DNA of 12,480 bases from an uncultured Oscillibacter sp. Its GTDB lineage: Bacteria; Bacillota; Clostridia; Oscillospirales; Oscillospiraceae. The position numbers and the translations under genes are program-made. Positions within the stretch are counted from its first letter, which is position 1; each line of letters starts with the position of its first letter. The stretch lies in the NCBI GenBank assembly GCA_910584075.1, contig CAJTZI010000055.1:1-12480 (forward strand). The letters run 5' to 3'. Shown here piece after piece: positions 6,393 through 12,480 of this stretch. A model generated the notes under the pieces. The model saw nothing but the letters and a program-made list of their open reading frames with translations. It was not told the origin of the DNA and ran no database searches.

Positions 6393-6976
6393 TCATACCC
6401 AGCCCCGGGCCACGGCCTCGGCCCAGGGGATCGCGTCCGGGTGGTCCTCGGTGCGGAACTCCTCCACCCAGGAAATGATGTCATCCAGACTGCGAAAGTT
6501 CACCATAGGGGTCTTATGAAAATTTCCCAACCAGAAGCTGGGATCCTCTTGGTCCGTATAGTACATGACGCCATTGATTTCAGAGGGATCAAGTACGATC
6601 ATCACGGCTCCGCTGGCATAGTTTTCCTCCTTCTGGCTGATGACCCCCATGCGCCGCATGGTCTCCAGGGCGTCGTAAGCCTCAAAGGCGGACAGGTCCC
6701 CGGCGTAGTGCTCCTTCAAAAAAGCAAGGTTCTCCTCTGTCCAGCCCTGGGCCTCCGGCAGGGCCAGCTCCGGCTGCCCAGCCTTCCAGGCCTTGTAGTC
6801 ATCCTCGAACTGCATAAATACGGAGCCCAGAGCCCCCCCCCCGGCAGAGCCTCCATTTTTCGCTTTTGGGCCTCCACGTCCAGATACTTCTCCCACCCCG
6901 GACCGCTCTCCGTCCGGCGGCCTTTGGGCACGGAGTACGGGGAGGGCCGCGCTCCGGCTTTACCTGTAATTCTCAT
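6393..6976 (-). pseudogene. Hypothetical protein, frame broken at a ten-G tract (possibly phase-variable)
   Basis: The upstream frame starts at ATG 6974-6976 (MRITGKAGARPSPYSVPKG), with AAAGGGAG 8 nt before it. It leads into a run of ten G on the coding strand (6833-6842) and then out of frame, ending at 6716. The rest (MQFEDDYKAWKAG through PWAEAVARGWV) is open one frame away and ends at 6393. Eleven or eight G would join both parts; with eleven the protein has 194 residues. The downstream half holds HYAGDLSAFEAYDALETM and MGVISQKEENY, which aligns with the motif in the next gene (5777-6352). No signal or membrane segment is seen. The break may be a true inactivation, a length-variable switch, or a sequencing error in the homopolymer. 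Confidence 0.65.
6833..6842. repeat. Homopolymer of ten C (plus strand)
   Basis: Ten consecutive C at 6833-6842, i.e. ten G in the coding strand of the surrounding minus gene. The open frame changes exactly here. It is the longest homopolymer I noticed in the window. Confidence 0.95.
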
Positions 6977-7031
6977 CTTCATAACTCCCTTTCCCGGCGG
7001 CACAATTCCGCCGTTTGTTCTGAATCAATAG

Positions 7032-7066
7032 TGTCCGGAAGGGAAGAAAACCGGACAGATTTTTTT
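7032..7066 (+). terminator. Terminator-like hairpin upstream of the sigma factor gene
   Basis: TGTCCGG (7032-7038) pairs with CCGGACA (7051-7057), followed by GA and seven T (7060-7066). It sits between the divergent minus-strand gene and the plus-strand sigma gene, about 90 bp before the sigma start. It could act as an attenuator of the sigma gene; as an inverted repeat it could instead be an operator. Confidence 0.4.
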
Positions 7067-7155
7067 GTATATTTGAAAATTTTTATTTTCTCTTGCATTC
7101 CGGCCCAAAACAGAATAAAATCACAGAAGAAGCTGCCGGATCGGAGGGGATCGGT

Positions 7156-7629
7156 TTGAACAGTCAGGACAAGCGTCTGCTGATGGAACAGTGGTACCGG
7201 CAGTACGCGGCGTTGATCTTTCACTACGCCCGCCAGTTCACCGACCACCACTCGGCGGAGGAGACCGTACAGGAGACGTTCCGCGTCGCGTGGGAGGCCG
7301 TCCAGCAGCAGGAGATCGAGCATCCCAGGGCTTGGCTGCGGAAGATCGCGGAAAACGTGCTGAAAAACCAGCTCCGCCGGAGCAGGCGCCGCAGCAGCCT
7401 TCTGGCCGGCCCGGGCGTGCCGCCGGAGGACGGGCGGAGCGAGGACCCCGTGGACGTGGAGCTGGAGTATGACGGCCTCGTCAGCCGCCAGGACCTGCAC
7501 CTGCTCAAGCGTCTGGCCGTGGACGGCTTTACATACGCCGAGGCGGCCCGGGAGCTGAACACAACGGCGGAGGCCTGCCGCAAGCGGGCCGCGCGGGCAA
7601 AGCGGCATCTCCGAGAACTTTTGGACTGA
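7156..7629 (+). CDS. ECF-type RNA polymerase sigma factor
   Basis: The 157-residue product has the two-domain layout of extracytoplasmic-function sigma factors. The region 2 domain (about 8-70) includes SAEETVQETFRVAWEAV and PRAWLRKIAENVLKN. A variable linker (75-105) follows. The region 4 helix-turn-helix (about 108-155) carries DGFTYAEAARELNTTAEACR followed by a basic helix. It would direct RNA polymerase to a small set of promoters. The TTG at 7156-7158 is chosen as start because GGAGGGG lies 6 nt upstream. No in-frame ATG precedes it, and the first internal ATG (7183) lacks a site. The next gene, 43 bp downstream, probably encodes its partner. I could not identify an ECF-type target promoter in the window. 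Confidence 0.88.
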   Translation: MNSQDKRLLMEQWYRQYAALIFHYARQFTDHHSAEETVQETFRVAWEAVQQQEIEHPRAWLRKIAENVLKNQLRRSRRRSSLLAGPGVPPEDGRSEDPVDVELEYDGLVSRQDLHLLKRLAVDGFTYAEAARELNTTAEACRKRAARAKRHLRELLD

Positions 7630-7672
7630 GCGCCGCCCTTTTTGAACATCTCACAGACAAGGAGGCCTGCCT

Positions 7673-8050
7673 ATGTCCGGCCTGATTGGCGAGAACACCG
7701 GCTCCTATCCGTTTTTGAATAGATTCAGCACAAAGACGCTGCGGCAGCTTCTGCGGGAGGACTTCACGTCGAAAGAGCCCAGCACCCCGGAGAGCGACAC
7801 CTTTATCACCTGCGTGGCGGAGGTGGTCGCCCGGCGGGAAGCGGCTGATCCCAGCATCCCCCGCTTTGACGTGGAGGCGGGCTGGCGGAGTCTTCAAACG
7901 CTCTGCCAGCTCCAGGACACGGACGCCGCCCCGGCTGAGGGAGACGCGGGAGACACCGCCGGCGCCCTTGAGGCGGATCTCTCCCGGATGGCCGCTCAGT
8001 GGAATCAGCTCCAGCGCGGCGGCGAGACGGACGGTCAGCGGGAGACATGA
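7673..8050 (+). CDS. Hypothetical soluble protein paired with the ECF sigma factor
   Basis: This 125-residue protein is not recognised with certainty. It begins MSGLIGENTGSYPFLNRFST. A helical segment with KTLRQLLREDFTSKEPSTPE and VARREAADPSIPRFDVEAGW follows, then an Ala/Asp-rich end with a helix (ALEADLSRMAAQWNQLQ). The 'ESDTFITCVAEVVARRE ... FDVEAGW' layout is reminiscent of the N-terminal cytoplasmic part of membrane anti-sigma proteins next to ECF sigmas in gut Clostridia. There, a membrane helix normally follows 'DVEAAW..F'; here there is none, and the gene ends before a strong terminator. It may be a soluble anti-sigma factor or a truncated one. AAGGAGG lies 7 nt before the ATG. It is almost certainly co-transcribed with the sigma gene. 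Confidence 0.7.
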   Translation: MSGLIGENTGSYPFLNRFSTKTLRQLLREDFTSKEPSTPESDTFITCVAEVVARREAADPSIPRFDVEAGWRSLQTLCQLQDTDAAPAEGDAGDTAGALEADLSRMAAQWNQLQRGGETDGQRET

Positions 8051-8071
8051 CCAGCGTTCTGGAATAAACCG

Positions 8072-8121
8072 CCCCCGTATACCGGACAGTACCGTGTACT
8101 GCCCGGTATACGGGGGTTTTT
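8072..8121 (+). terminator. Strong intrinsic terminator of the sigma operon
   Basis: CCCCCGTATACCGG (8072-8085) pairs with CCGGTATACGGGGG (8103-8116), and inner CAGTAC/GTACTG extends the stem. TTTTT follows at 8117-8121. It lies 21 bp after the stop of the second gene, between convergent genes. On the minus strand only a poor T stretch follows, so its effect on the facing gene is uncertain. Confidence 0.92.
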
Positions 8122-8134
8122 CGTCAAGACGCGC

Positions 8135-9985
8135 CTATCGGTAGTAAATCCCAAGAATTTTCTCATGGGGCTCCGTAAACTCCCCCAGGCGGATGTCTAT
8201 GCCGATCTCAAAGGCTCGGTCCCACGGGAACCGGTAATTCTCCAGGGCTATGCCGCCCCAGCCCTTCTCCTCGCCGGGCTCCAGGGTGAAGAAGTTGCTC
8301 CGCTGGAGGTTTTTGACCACATCCTTTACGGCGCCCTCCATTCCCCTCTCCAGCCGGGCCTGGACGGCCTCCCGGTCGATCTCCGGGGTCCAGAAGTTAT
8401 TGGGATCGCCGCCGAGATCGTTCCGGATATAGGCCAGCAGGTCATTGCGCACCACGTTTTTGTAGCAGAAGTCCTTGAGGATGCTGTCCGCCAGGGTCCG
8501 GGCAAAGGCCCGCTCCGCCGTCTCGCTCTCCTCCCCGCTTTGAAGGTAGGCGTACCGGGCCACACCGTGGCTCAGGGCCGTGCCGGTGACAATGGCCATG
8601 TCCAGAAATCCGGCGTAGCTCAGGAGCCACCCCAGCTCCGCCTCCTTGGTCAGCTTTTCGTGGAAGGCGGTGCCGTACCGCCCGTTGCCCGCGTCGATGA
8701 GGATCACAGGCCGGTTCTCCCTCCGGCACTCCTCCAGATCTCCCATCAGCGCCTCATAATAGGCGTTTTTGGATTCCTCCTCCGCCGGCTGAGTCAGCAC
8801 AAGCACTTGGAGTCCCGCCGCCAGAGGATTGCCGCTCTCCGTCAGGCCGAACAATTCCAAATGCTCCGCCACCACGGTGGTCAGGGGCTGGAAGTCGTAG
8901 TCACAGGCGGGACTGTCCTCGGTACCGCCGTAGTACCGCACCGCCGCCGTGCCCCCCCGCCAGCCGGTCTCATCCAGATACATCCGGGCCACGGCCTTAA
9001 AGGCCAGGTCGTCCACCCCGGCCAGCAGCCAGTCCATGGGATTCCCCTCCCGGTCCGTCCGCAGGCCTCCGCGCAGGTAGGCGATCTCGTTTTTCTGAAT
9101 GCAGTCCTCCAGGGAGGAGTCGTCGATTCCGATCATCAGCCGGAAGTTCTCATGGCCCGGCTGGAGCAGAATCCGCTGGGCCTGGTCGGAGAGCCGCAGC
9201 TTCCGCTCCCGGGCGTCCAGATTGGCCGCCAGTACGCCAAAGGGGCGGTAGTAATTCTCGCCGCTGATGTCCACCCCTGCCTCGCCCAGCTTTTTCACCA
9301 CATCGCTGTAAAACTTCTCCCAGTCCCAGCCGACCGTCCGCCAGTAGCTCTCAAACACATTCTCCAGGGTCAGGGCATCTTCCGCCAGGGTCTCCCTGGC
9401 CCCCGCGCCAAAGTCCCGTATCCAATTATACTCCTCCAGCGTACCGCCGGCATATCCCACAGTGGGGGCCAGCCGCATGACGCTGTCCAGCAGCCATACC
9501 ACATTGTCCGGGTCCTCCGCCAGGGCAGCCAGCAGCTCCTCTAAGGCCTGGGCGGCTGGCGCCTCCCGGCCATCAGGCATGGTGATCATCTCCGCCGTGG
9601 CGCACCGGGAGTTTACCAGCCCACCGGAGAGCATCTGGTCCAAGGAGAGAATGTACCTGTCGCACCCGGCAGCCTCCTGCTCCAGCACCCATTCATACAG
9701 CCGTCCCATGTTGCCGCACTGGGTTCCGTTTTCGTTCAGGGGCTGTCCGTCCAGCGCGGTCCGGTACCAGTCCCTCTCCGGCATGGCCAGGGCATACCCC
9801 AGAGACTCCGCCAGATATTCCACCCGCTCCACATTGTCAGGCCGGTCGTCCAGGGGGACGTACGCCACGGGCTCCGCCGCCGTGCCCTCAGGCTCCGGGC
9901 CGGGCTCCGTCCTCTGCGGCCCGCAGCCCGTCAGAACCAGGGCGCAGACCAGCGCCGCCGCCAAAAGGCGGGACTTGTTCTTCAT
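8135..9985 (-). CDS. DUF4127 family secreted lipoprotein
   Basis: The 616-residue product starts with a lipoprotein signal: MKNKSRLLAAALVCALVLTG with the modified cysteine at position 21. The mature part opens with AYVPLDDRPDNVERVEYLAE and has SLDQMLSGGLVNSRCA and, later, ILIDAGNGRYGTAFHEKL. These match the DUF4127 pattern as I know it (PLDxRP near the start, then D-x-L-x-GGL-x-x-SR). The biochemical role of the family is not established to my knowledge; the conserved Asp/Arg motifs suggest an enzyme acting outside the cell. The ATG at 9983-9985 is preceded by GAGGAG at 7 nt. It lies 65 bp after ybaB, in the place where recR often follows dnaX-ybaB. It may be read through from that operon or have its own promoter; none was clear. 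Confidence 0.85.
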   Translation of the reverse strand: MKNKSRLLAAALVCALVLTGCGPQRTEPGPEPEGTAAEPVAYVPLDDRPDNVERVEYLAESLGYALAMPERDWYRTALDGQPLNENGTQCGNMGRLYEWVLEQEAAGCDRYILSLDQMLSGGLVNSRCATAEMITMPDGREAPAAQALEELLAALAEDPDNVVWLLDSVMRLAPTVGYAGGTLEEYNWIRDFGAGARETLAEDALTLENVFESYWRTVGWDWEKFYSDVVKKLGEAGVDISGENYYRPFGVLAANLDARERKLRLSDQAQRILLQPGHENFRLMIGIDDSSLEDCIQKNEIAYLRGGLRTDREGNPMDWLLAGVDDLAFKAVARMYLDETGWRGGTAAVRYYGGTEDSPACDYDFQPLTTVVAEHLELFGLTESGNPLAAGLQVLVLTQPAEEESKNAYYEALMGDLEECRRENRPVILIDAGNGRYGTAFHEKLTKEAELGWLLSYAGFLDMAIVTGTALSHGVARYAYLQSGEESETAERAFARTLADSILKDFCYKNVVRNDLLAYIRNDLGGDPNNFWTPEIDREAVQARLERGMEGAVKDVVKNLQRSNFFTLEPGEEKGWGGIALENYRFPWDRAFEIGIDIRLGEFTEPHEKILGIYYR

Positions 9986-10050
9986 CTCAGCACTCCTCTT
10001 TCCATAAAGCAAAGAGGGGGCGCGCCCACCGGCTCCGCCCCCTCTCCCGG

Positions 10051-10419
10051 TCAAAGTCCCAATCCGCCCAGGTTCAGTCCCCCAGTGACGCCGCTCATCC
10101 CGGCCTCCATGGCCTCCTCGGCCTGACGCAGGGCCTCGTTGACGGCGGAGACCACCAGGTCCTGGAGCATCTCCACATCCTCCGGGTCCACAGCCTCCGG
10201 CTTGATCAAGATGGACACCACCTCTTTCTTGCCGCTGACCTTGGCCTCCACTACGCCGCCGCCCACGCTGGCGGAGAACGTCTGCGCCTCCACCGCCTCC
10301 TGGGCGGCGGCCATGGCCTCCTGCATCTGGACAATCTTCTGCTGCATCTCCGCCTGGCGCTGGGCGCCGGTGACCTTCATTCCGCCGTTGGAAAACCCGC
10401 GGCGCGCACTGTATCCCAT
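10051..10419 (-). CDS. ybaB: YbaB/EbfC family nucleoid-associated protein
   Basis: This is a 122-residue member of the YbaB/EbfC family, small dimeric DNA-binding proteins of the nucleoid. The order is as expected: a basic/Gly N-terminus, a helix with QRQAEMQQKIVQMQEAMAAA, a beta sheet with SASVGGGVVEAKVSGKKEVV and SILIKPEAVDPEDVEML, and a helix with LVVSAVNEALRQAEEAM. A Gly-rich tail (GGLNLGGLGL) ends the protein. The ATG at 10417-10419 is chosen because AAAGGAG lies 7 nt upstream; that site overlaps the dnaX stop codon and the gap is 12 bp, so the two genes are coupled. The dnaX-ybaB pair is very widely conserved. Confidence 0.95.
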   Translation of the reverse strand: MGYSARRGFSNGGMKVTGAQRQAEMQQKIVQMQEAMAAAQEAVEAQTFSASVGGGVVEAKVSGKKEVVSILIKPEAVDPEDVEMLQDLVVSAVNEALRQAEEAMEAGMSGVTGGLNLGGLGL

Positions 10420-10431
10420 AGCAATTCTCCT

Positions 10432-12153
10432 TTATTTGATGGTGATGTTATCGAACTGACTGCCGAATTTCAGCAGGTTCTTCAAATTCTCCTGAGGCGA
10501 GGCCTTAGGGGGCTCCCCTACCCGGAACACCAGCCGCACCGCCATTCCGGCGGCCTTCTCCGCCTCCTCGGCCAGGGCGCCCCGCACCCGGTCGTTGTCC
10601 AGCCGGCCCAGAGTGATGTCATCCGGGGCGTAGACCGTCACCTGGTCCCCCTCCAGCACACCGCCGCACATATCCAGAAACGCCCGGTACATGGGCGGCA
10701 GGCGGCCCTTGCAGCTCTCCGCCAGAGCCCGCCACCAGCTCCCGTCCACCACCGGAGCCGGAGCGGCGGCAGACGGCTCCGCCGGGGGCACGGAAGGCCG
10801 CCCGGTTCCCGGAGCCTCATCCGCCGCAGACGGTTCCTCCGGAAGATCAAATACCCGCGCCCCGGGCTCCTCCGGCAGGGGCGGTTCCTCAGGAAGCAGC
10901 GGCTCGTCCCAGGGAGGCGCATCCTCCGGAGCCAAAGCGGGCCGCTCCACCCCGGCAGTCCCCTTTTGAGGTGCAGAGCTCTTCTCCACAGCGGCACGGA
11001 TCACCTCTCCCCGGGCCGCAGCCTCCTCCAGCCGGCAGATGCGGGCGTCCAGAGCCGTCAGATCCCCGGAGAGCGACTCATCGCACAGCCGCAGGAGGCA
11101 CAGCTCTGCGTCGGTGCGCCGGTTGGTGCTGTAATAGAGGTCTGCCGCCGCCTTTTGCAGCGTGGACGCCAGGTAGAGGAAGCGATTGGTGGGCACATCC
11201 CTGCCCAGCCCGTCCAGCGTGGCCGAATCATACCCGCCGGAAAGCAGCACATTGCCGCCCTCCGGGGCGGTTCTCCGCAGCAGCAGGTCCCGGGTCAGGA
11301 CAGAGAGCTCTCCCAGCACCGCGCCCACATCTTTTCCATTGCCGTACAGCCGGTTCAAAAGCAGCAGGGCCGCCTTGGCGTCCCTGGCCAGAATCCGCTC
11401 CATCAGCTGGGCGGTCTGGAGATTTCCCGCCAGCCCCAGCACCTCCAGCACCGCGCCGCTGTCGATGGTTCCGCCGGCGGCGGCACACTGGTCCAGAAGG
11501 CTCAGCCCGTCCCGCAGGGCGCCGTCCGCAAGGCGGCTCAGGATCTCCGCGCCGTCCGCCTTCAGGTCAATCCCCTCCTGCTCCGCCACAAACGCAAGCC
11601 GCCGGGCCACGTCCGCCGGGGTGATTCGTTTGAAGGAGAAGCGCTGGCACCGGGAGAGAATGGTGGCAGGCACCTTGTGCAGCTCCGTGGTGGCCAGGAT
11701 GAACATCAGGTGCTCCGGCGGCTCCTCCAAAATTTTCAGCAAGGCGTTGAAGGCCGGGGTGGAGAGCATATGCACCTCGTCGATGATGTACACCCGCTTC
11801 TTCACATGGGCCGGGGAGTAGACAGCCTCATCCCGCAGGGCCCGCACCTGATCCACGCCGTTGTTGGAGGCGGCGTCCAGCTCCAGAACATCCAGGAAGC
11901 TGCCGCTCTCCAGTCCCCGGCAGGCATCGCACCGGTTGCACGGATCGCCGTCCGCCGGGTGCTCACAGTTGACAGCCCGCGCCAGGATTTTGGCGCAGGT
12001 GGTCTTGCCAGTGCCCCGGGTGCCGGTAAAGAGGTAGGCGTGAGAGGTCCGGCCCTCCGCCACCTGCCTGCGCAGGGTCTCGGTGATCTGGGACTGGCCG
12101 ATCACGTCCGAAAAGGTTTTGGGCCGCCATTTGCGATACAGGGCCTGATACAT
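10432..12153 (-). CDS. dnaX: DNA polymerase III subunits gamma/tau
   Basis: The 573-residue protein is the ATPase of the DNA polymerase III clamp loader. Seen in order: N-terminus MYQALYRKWRPKTFSDVIGQ; Walker A GTRGTGKTT (44-52); a zinc site of four cysteines at 63, 72, 75 and 78; Walker B IIDEVHML (123-130); sensor 1 and SRC motif in TTELHKVPATILSRCQRF (155-172); and sensor 2 in GALRDGLSLLDQ (211-222). A Pro/Glu/Ala-rich linker (about 395-470) with repeats of LPEEP leads to a C-terminal tau-type domain (about 475-560). No A-rich slippery site was seen, so a separate gamma form by frameshifting is not supported. GGGAGG lies 6 nt before the ATG. The SRP RNA gene lies immediately upstream. Confidence 0.98.
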   Translation of the reverse strand: MYQALYRKWRPKTFSDVIGQSQITETLRRQVAEGRTSHAYLFTGTRGTGKTTCAKILARAVNCEHPADGDPCNRCDACRGLESGSFLDVLELDAASNNGVDQVRALRDEAVYSPAHVKKRVYIIDEVHMLSTPAFNALLKILEEPPEHLMFILATTELHKVPATILSRCQRFSFKRITPADVARRLAFVAEQEGIDLKADGAEILSRLADGALRDGLSLLDQCAAAGGTIDSGAVLEVLGLAGNLQTAQLMERILARDAKAALLLLNRLYGNGKDVGAVLGELSVLTRDLLLRRTAPEGGNVLLSGGYDSATLDGLGRDVPTNRFLYLASTLQKAAADLYYSTNRRTDAELCLLRLCDESLSGDLTALDARICRLEEAAARGEVIRAAVEKSSAPQKGTAGVERPALAPEDAPPWDEPLLPEEPPLPEEPGARVFDLPEEPSAADEAPGTGRPSVPPAEPSAAAPAPVVDGSWWRALAESCKGRLPPMYRAFLDMCGGVLEGDQVTVYAPDDITLGRLDNDRVRGALAEEAEKAAGMAVRLVFRVGEPPKASPQENLKNLLKFGSQFDNITIK

Positions 12154-12177
12154 AGCGCGCCTCCCTACGAGAAATAG

Positions 12178-12322
12178 AAAAAGATCCTTCGTACGCAGCT
12201 ACGGAACCGGCGCCCTCGCGGCACATGAAACATCCCGCTTAATGCTGCTCGGTTCCCCGCCTGACATGGTTCGCGGGCATCCATTGCGCGAGACCGGCTC
12301 CGCAGCTGCGCGCGGAGGATCT
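12178..12322 (-). ncRNA. ffs: Signal recognition particle RNA
   Basis: On the minus strand the conserved SRP domain IV is clear. GUCAGG and CGG are followed by the GGAA tetraloop (12253-12256), then CCG and AGCAGC. Compared with the classic UCC-GGAA-GGA tip, the closing base pairs are exchanged together. Around it, CCCGC pairs with GCGGG, CUCGCG with CGCGAG, GCAGCUGCGGA with UCCGUAGCUGC, and GAUCCU with AGGAUC, making one long hairpin of about 140 nt. A run of five T (12182-12178) follows the last arm, a natural terminator. The RNA joins Ffh to target membrane proteins. Position directly upstream of dnaX is the common place for this gene in Firmicutes. The exact 5' end is estimated and could be near 12331. 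Confidence 0.92.
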
Positions 12323-12337
12323 ATTCATAGCTTGTCT

Positions 12338-12366
12338 ATTTTACTATATCTCTCTGAGATTTTCAA
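12338..12366 (-). promoter_or_regulatory. Promoter of the SRP RNA gene
   Basis: On the minus strand TTGAAA (12366-12361) is followed after exactly 17 nt by TAAAAT (12343-12338), each 5/6 to the sigma-A consensus. The predicted start is near 12331, just before the SRP RNA stem. It probably serves dnaX too by read-through. Confidence 0.78.
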
Positions 12367-12399
12367 CTAAAATTTATGGTGAGTTTAGATTATCTCTTT

Positions 12400-12476
12400 A
12401 GAAGTTCTTATATGTCGGTATAGCCCGTATTTTCGGGCTTTCCCGGCATTTTAGATATGGGGAGAAGTTCTTATAT
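12400..12476. repeat. Direct repeats flanking a hairpin, right edge
   Basis: AGAAGTTCTTATAT occurs at 12400-12413 and 12463-12476, 63 bp apart. Each copy is preceded by TTTAGAT at a slightly different distance. Between them, TGTCGG (12413-12418) can pair with CCGGCA (12443-12448) and, inside, AGCCCG (12422-12427) with CGGGCT (12434-12439). The stretch 12370-12480 has no gene and is AT-rich except for this hairpin. Whether the repeat continues beyond the window cannot be seen. Confidence 0.7.
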
Positions 12477-12480
12477 ACCC

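Noticed and set aside
8165..9544. Long plus-strand open frame opposite the DUF4127 gene
   Set aside because: Antisense shadow of a recognisable family; no ribosome binding site or domain is visible.
10432..12153. Programmed frameshift in dnaX giving a short gamma form
   Set aside because: No A-AAA-AAG-type slippery run was found. The A/T runs inside the gene are too short.
10966..12177. Long plus-strand open frame opposite dnaX
   Set aside because: It overlaps a full dnaX with all its motifs, and has the low-complexity His/Gln/Arg/Gly make-up typical of GC-rich antisense frames.
12384..12480. CRISPR array end
   Set aside because: Only two partial repeats with unequal internal spacing and a hairpin in the putative spacer; no cas gene in the window and the repeat does not resemble known CRISPR repeats.

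Overview
The window looks like a chromosomal segment from a GC-rich, Gram-positive gut-type Clostridia, most likely Oscillospiraceae (relatives of Flavonifractor, Oscillibacter or Lawsonibacter). This is inferred from the S10 ribosomal operon order, an archaeal/eukaryal-type (short) prolyl-tRNA synthetase, Firmicutes-style AAGGAGG ribosome binding sites, a DUF4127 lipoprotein, and an SRP RNA - dnaX - ybaB block. No genus can be fixed from the sequence alone. No transposase, integrase, phage gene, tRNA or rRNA was found.

Left part (1-2704, all minus strand): the start of the S10 operon, transcribed leftwards as rpsJ, rplC, rplD, rplW, rplB (the last cut by the window edge). A near-consensus promoter (TTGACA-17-TATTAT) lies at 2676-2704. 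It is followed by a leader of about 285 nt rich in hairpins, including a terminator-like hairpin before rpsJ. A second, unusually long gap of 231 bp with stacked hairpins separates rpsJ from rplC. L3 carries an extra C-terminal tail with an 8-residue tandem repeat.

2768-4800: a small hypothetical gene broken by a perfect 10-bp tandem duplication, then proS with its own strong terminator. A lipoprotein gene runs divergently from proS.

4801-8121: the lipoprotein gene (+) ends at a bidirectional terminator. Facing it are two minus-strand genes of unknown function that share a central motif; the upstream one is frameshifted at a run of ten G (coding strand). Divergent from them is a plus-strand pair, an ECF-type RNA polymerase sigma factor and a 125-residue soluble partner, closed by a strong terminator.

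8135-12480 (minus strand): the SRP RNA gene (ffs) with its own promoter, then dnaX, ybaB and, in the place where recR is common, a secreted DUF4127 lipoprotein. At the right edge, two direct repeats flank a hairpin upstream of the SRP promoter.

The housekeeping parts cover translation (ribosomal proteins, ProRS), protein targeting (SRP RNA) and replication (DnaX, YbaB). The less ordinary parts are the two frame-breaking repeats, the paired unknown proteins beside an ECF sigma factor, and the structured leaders of the S10 operon.
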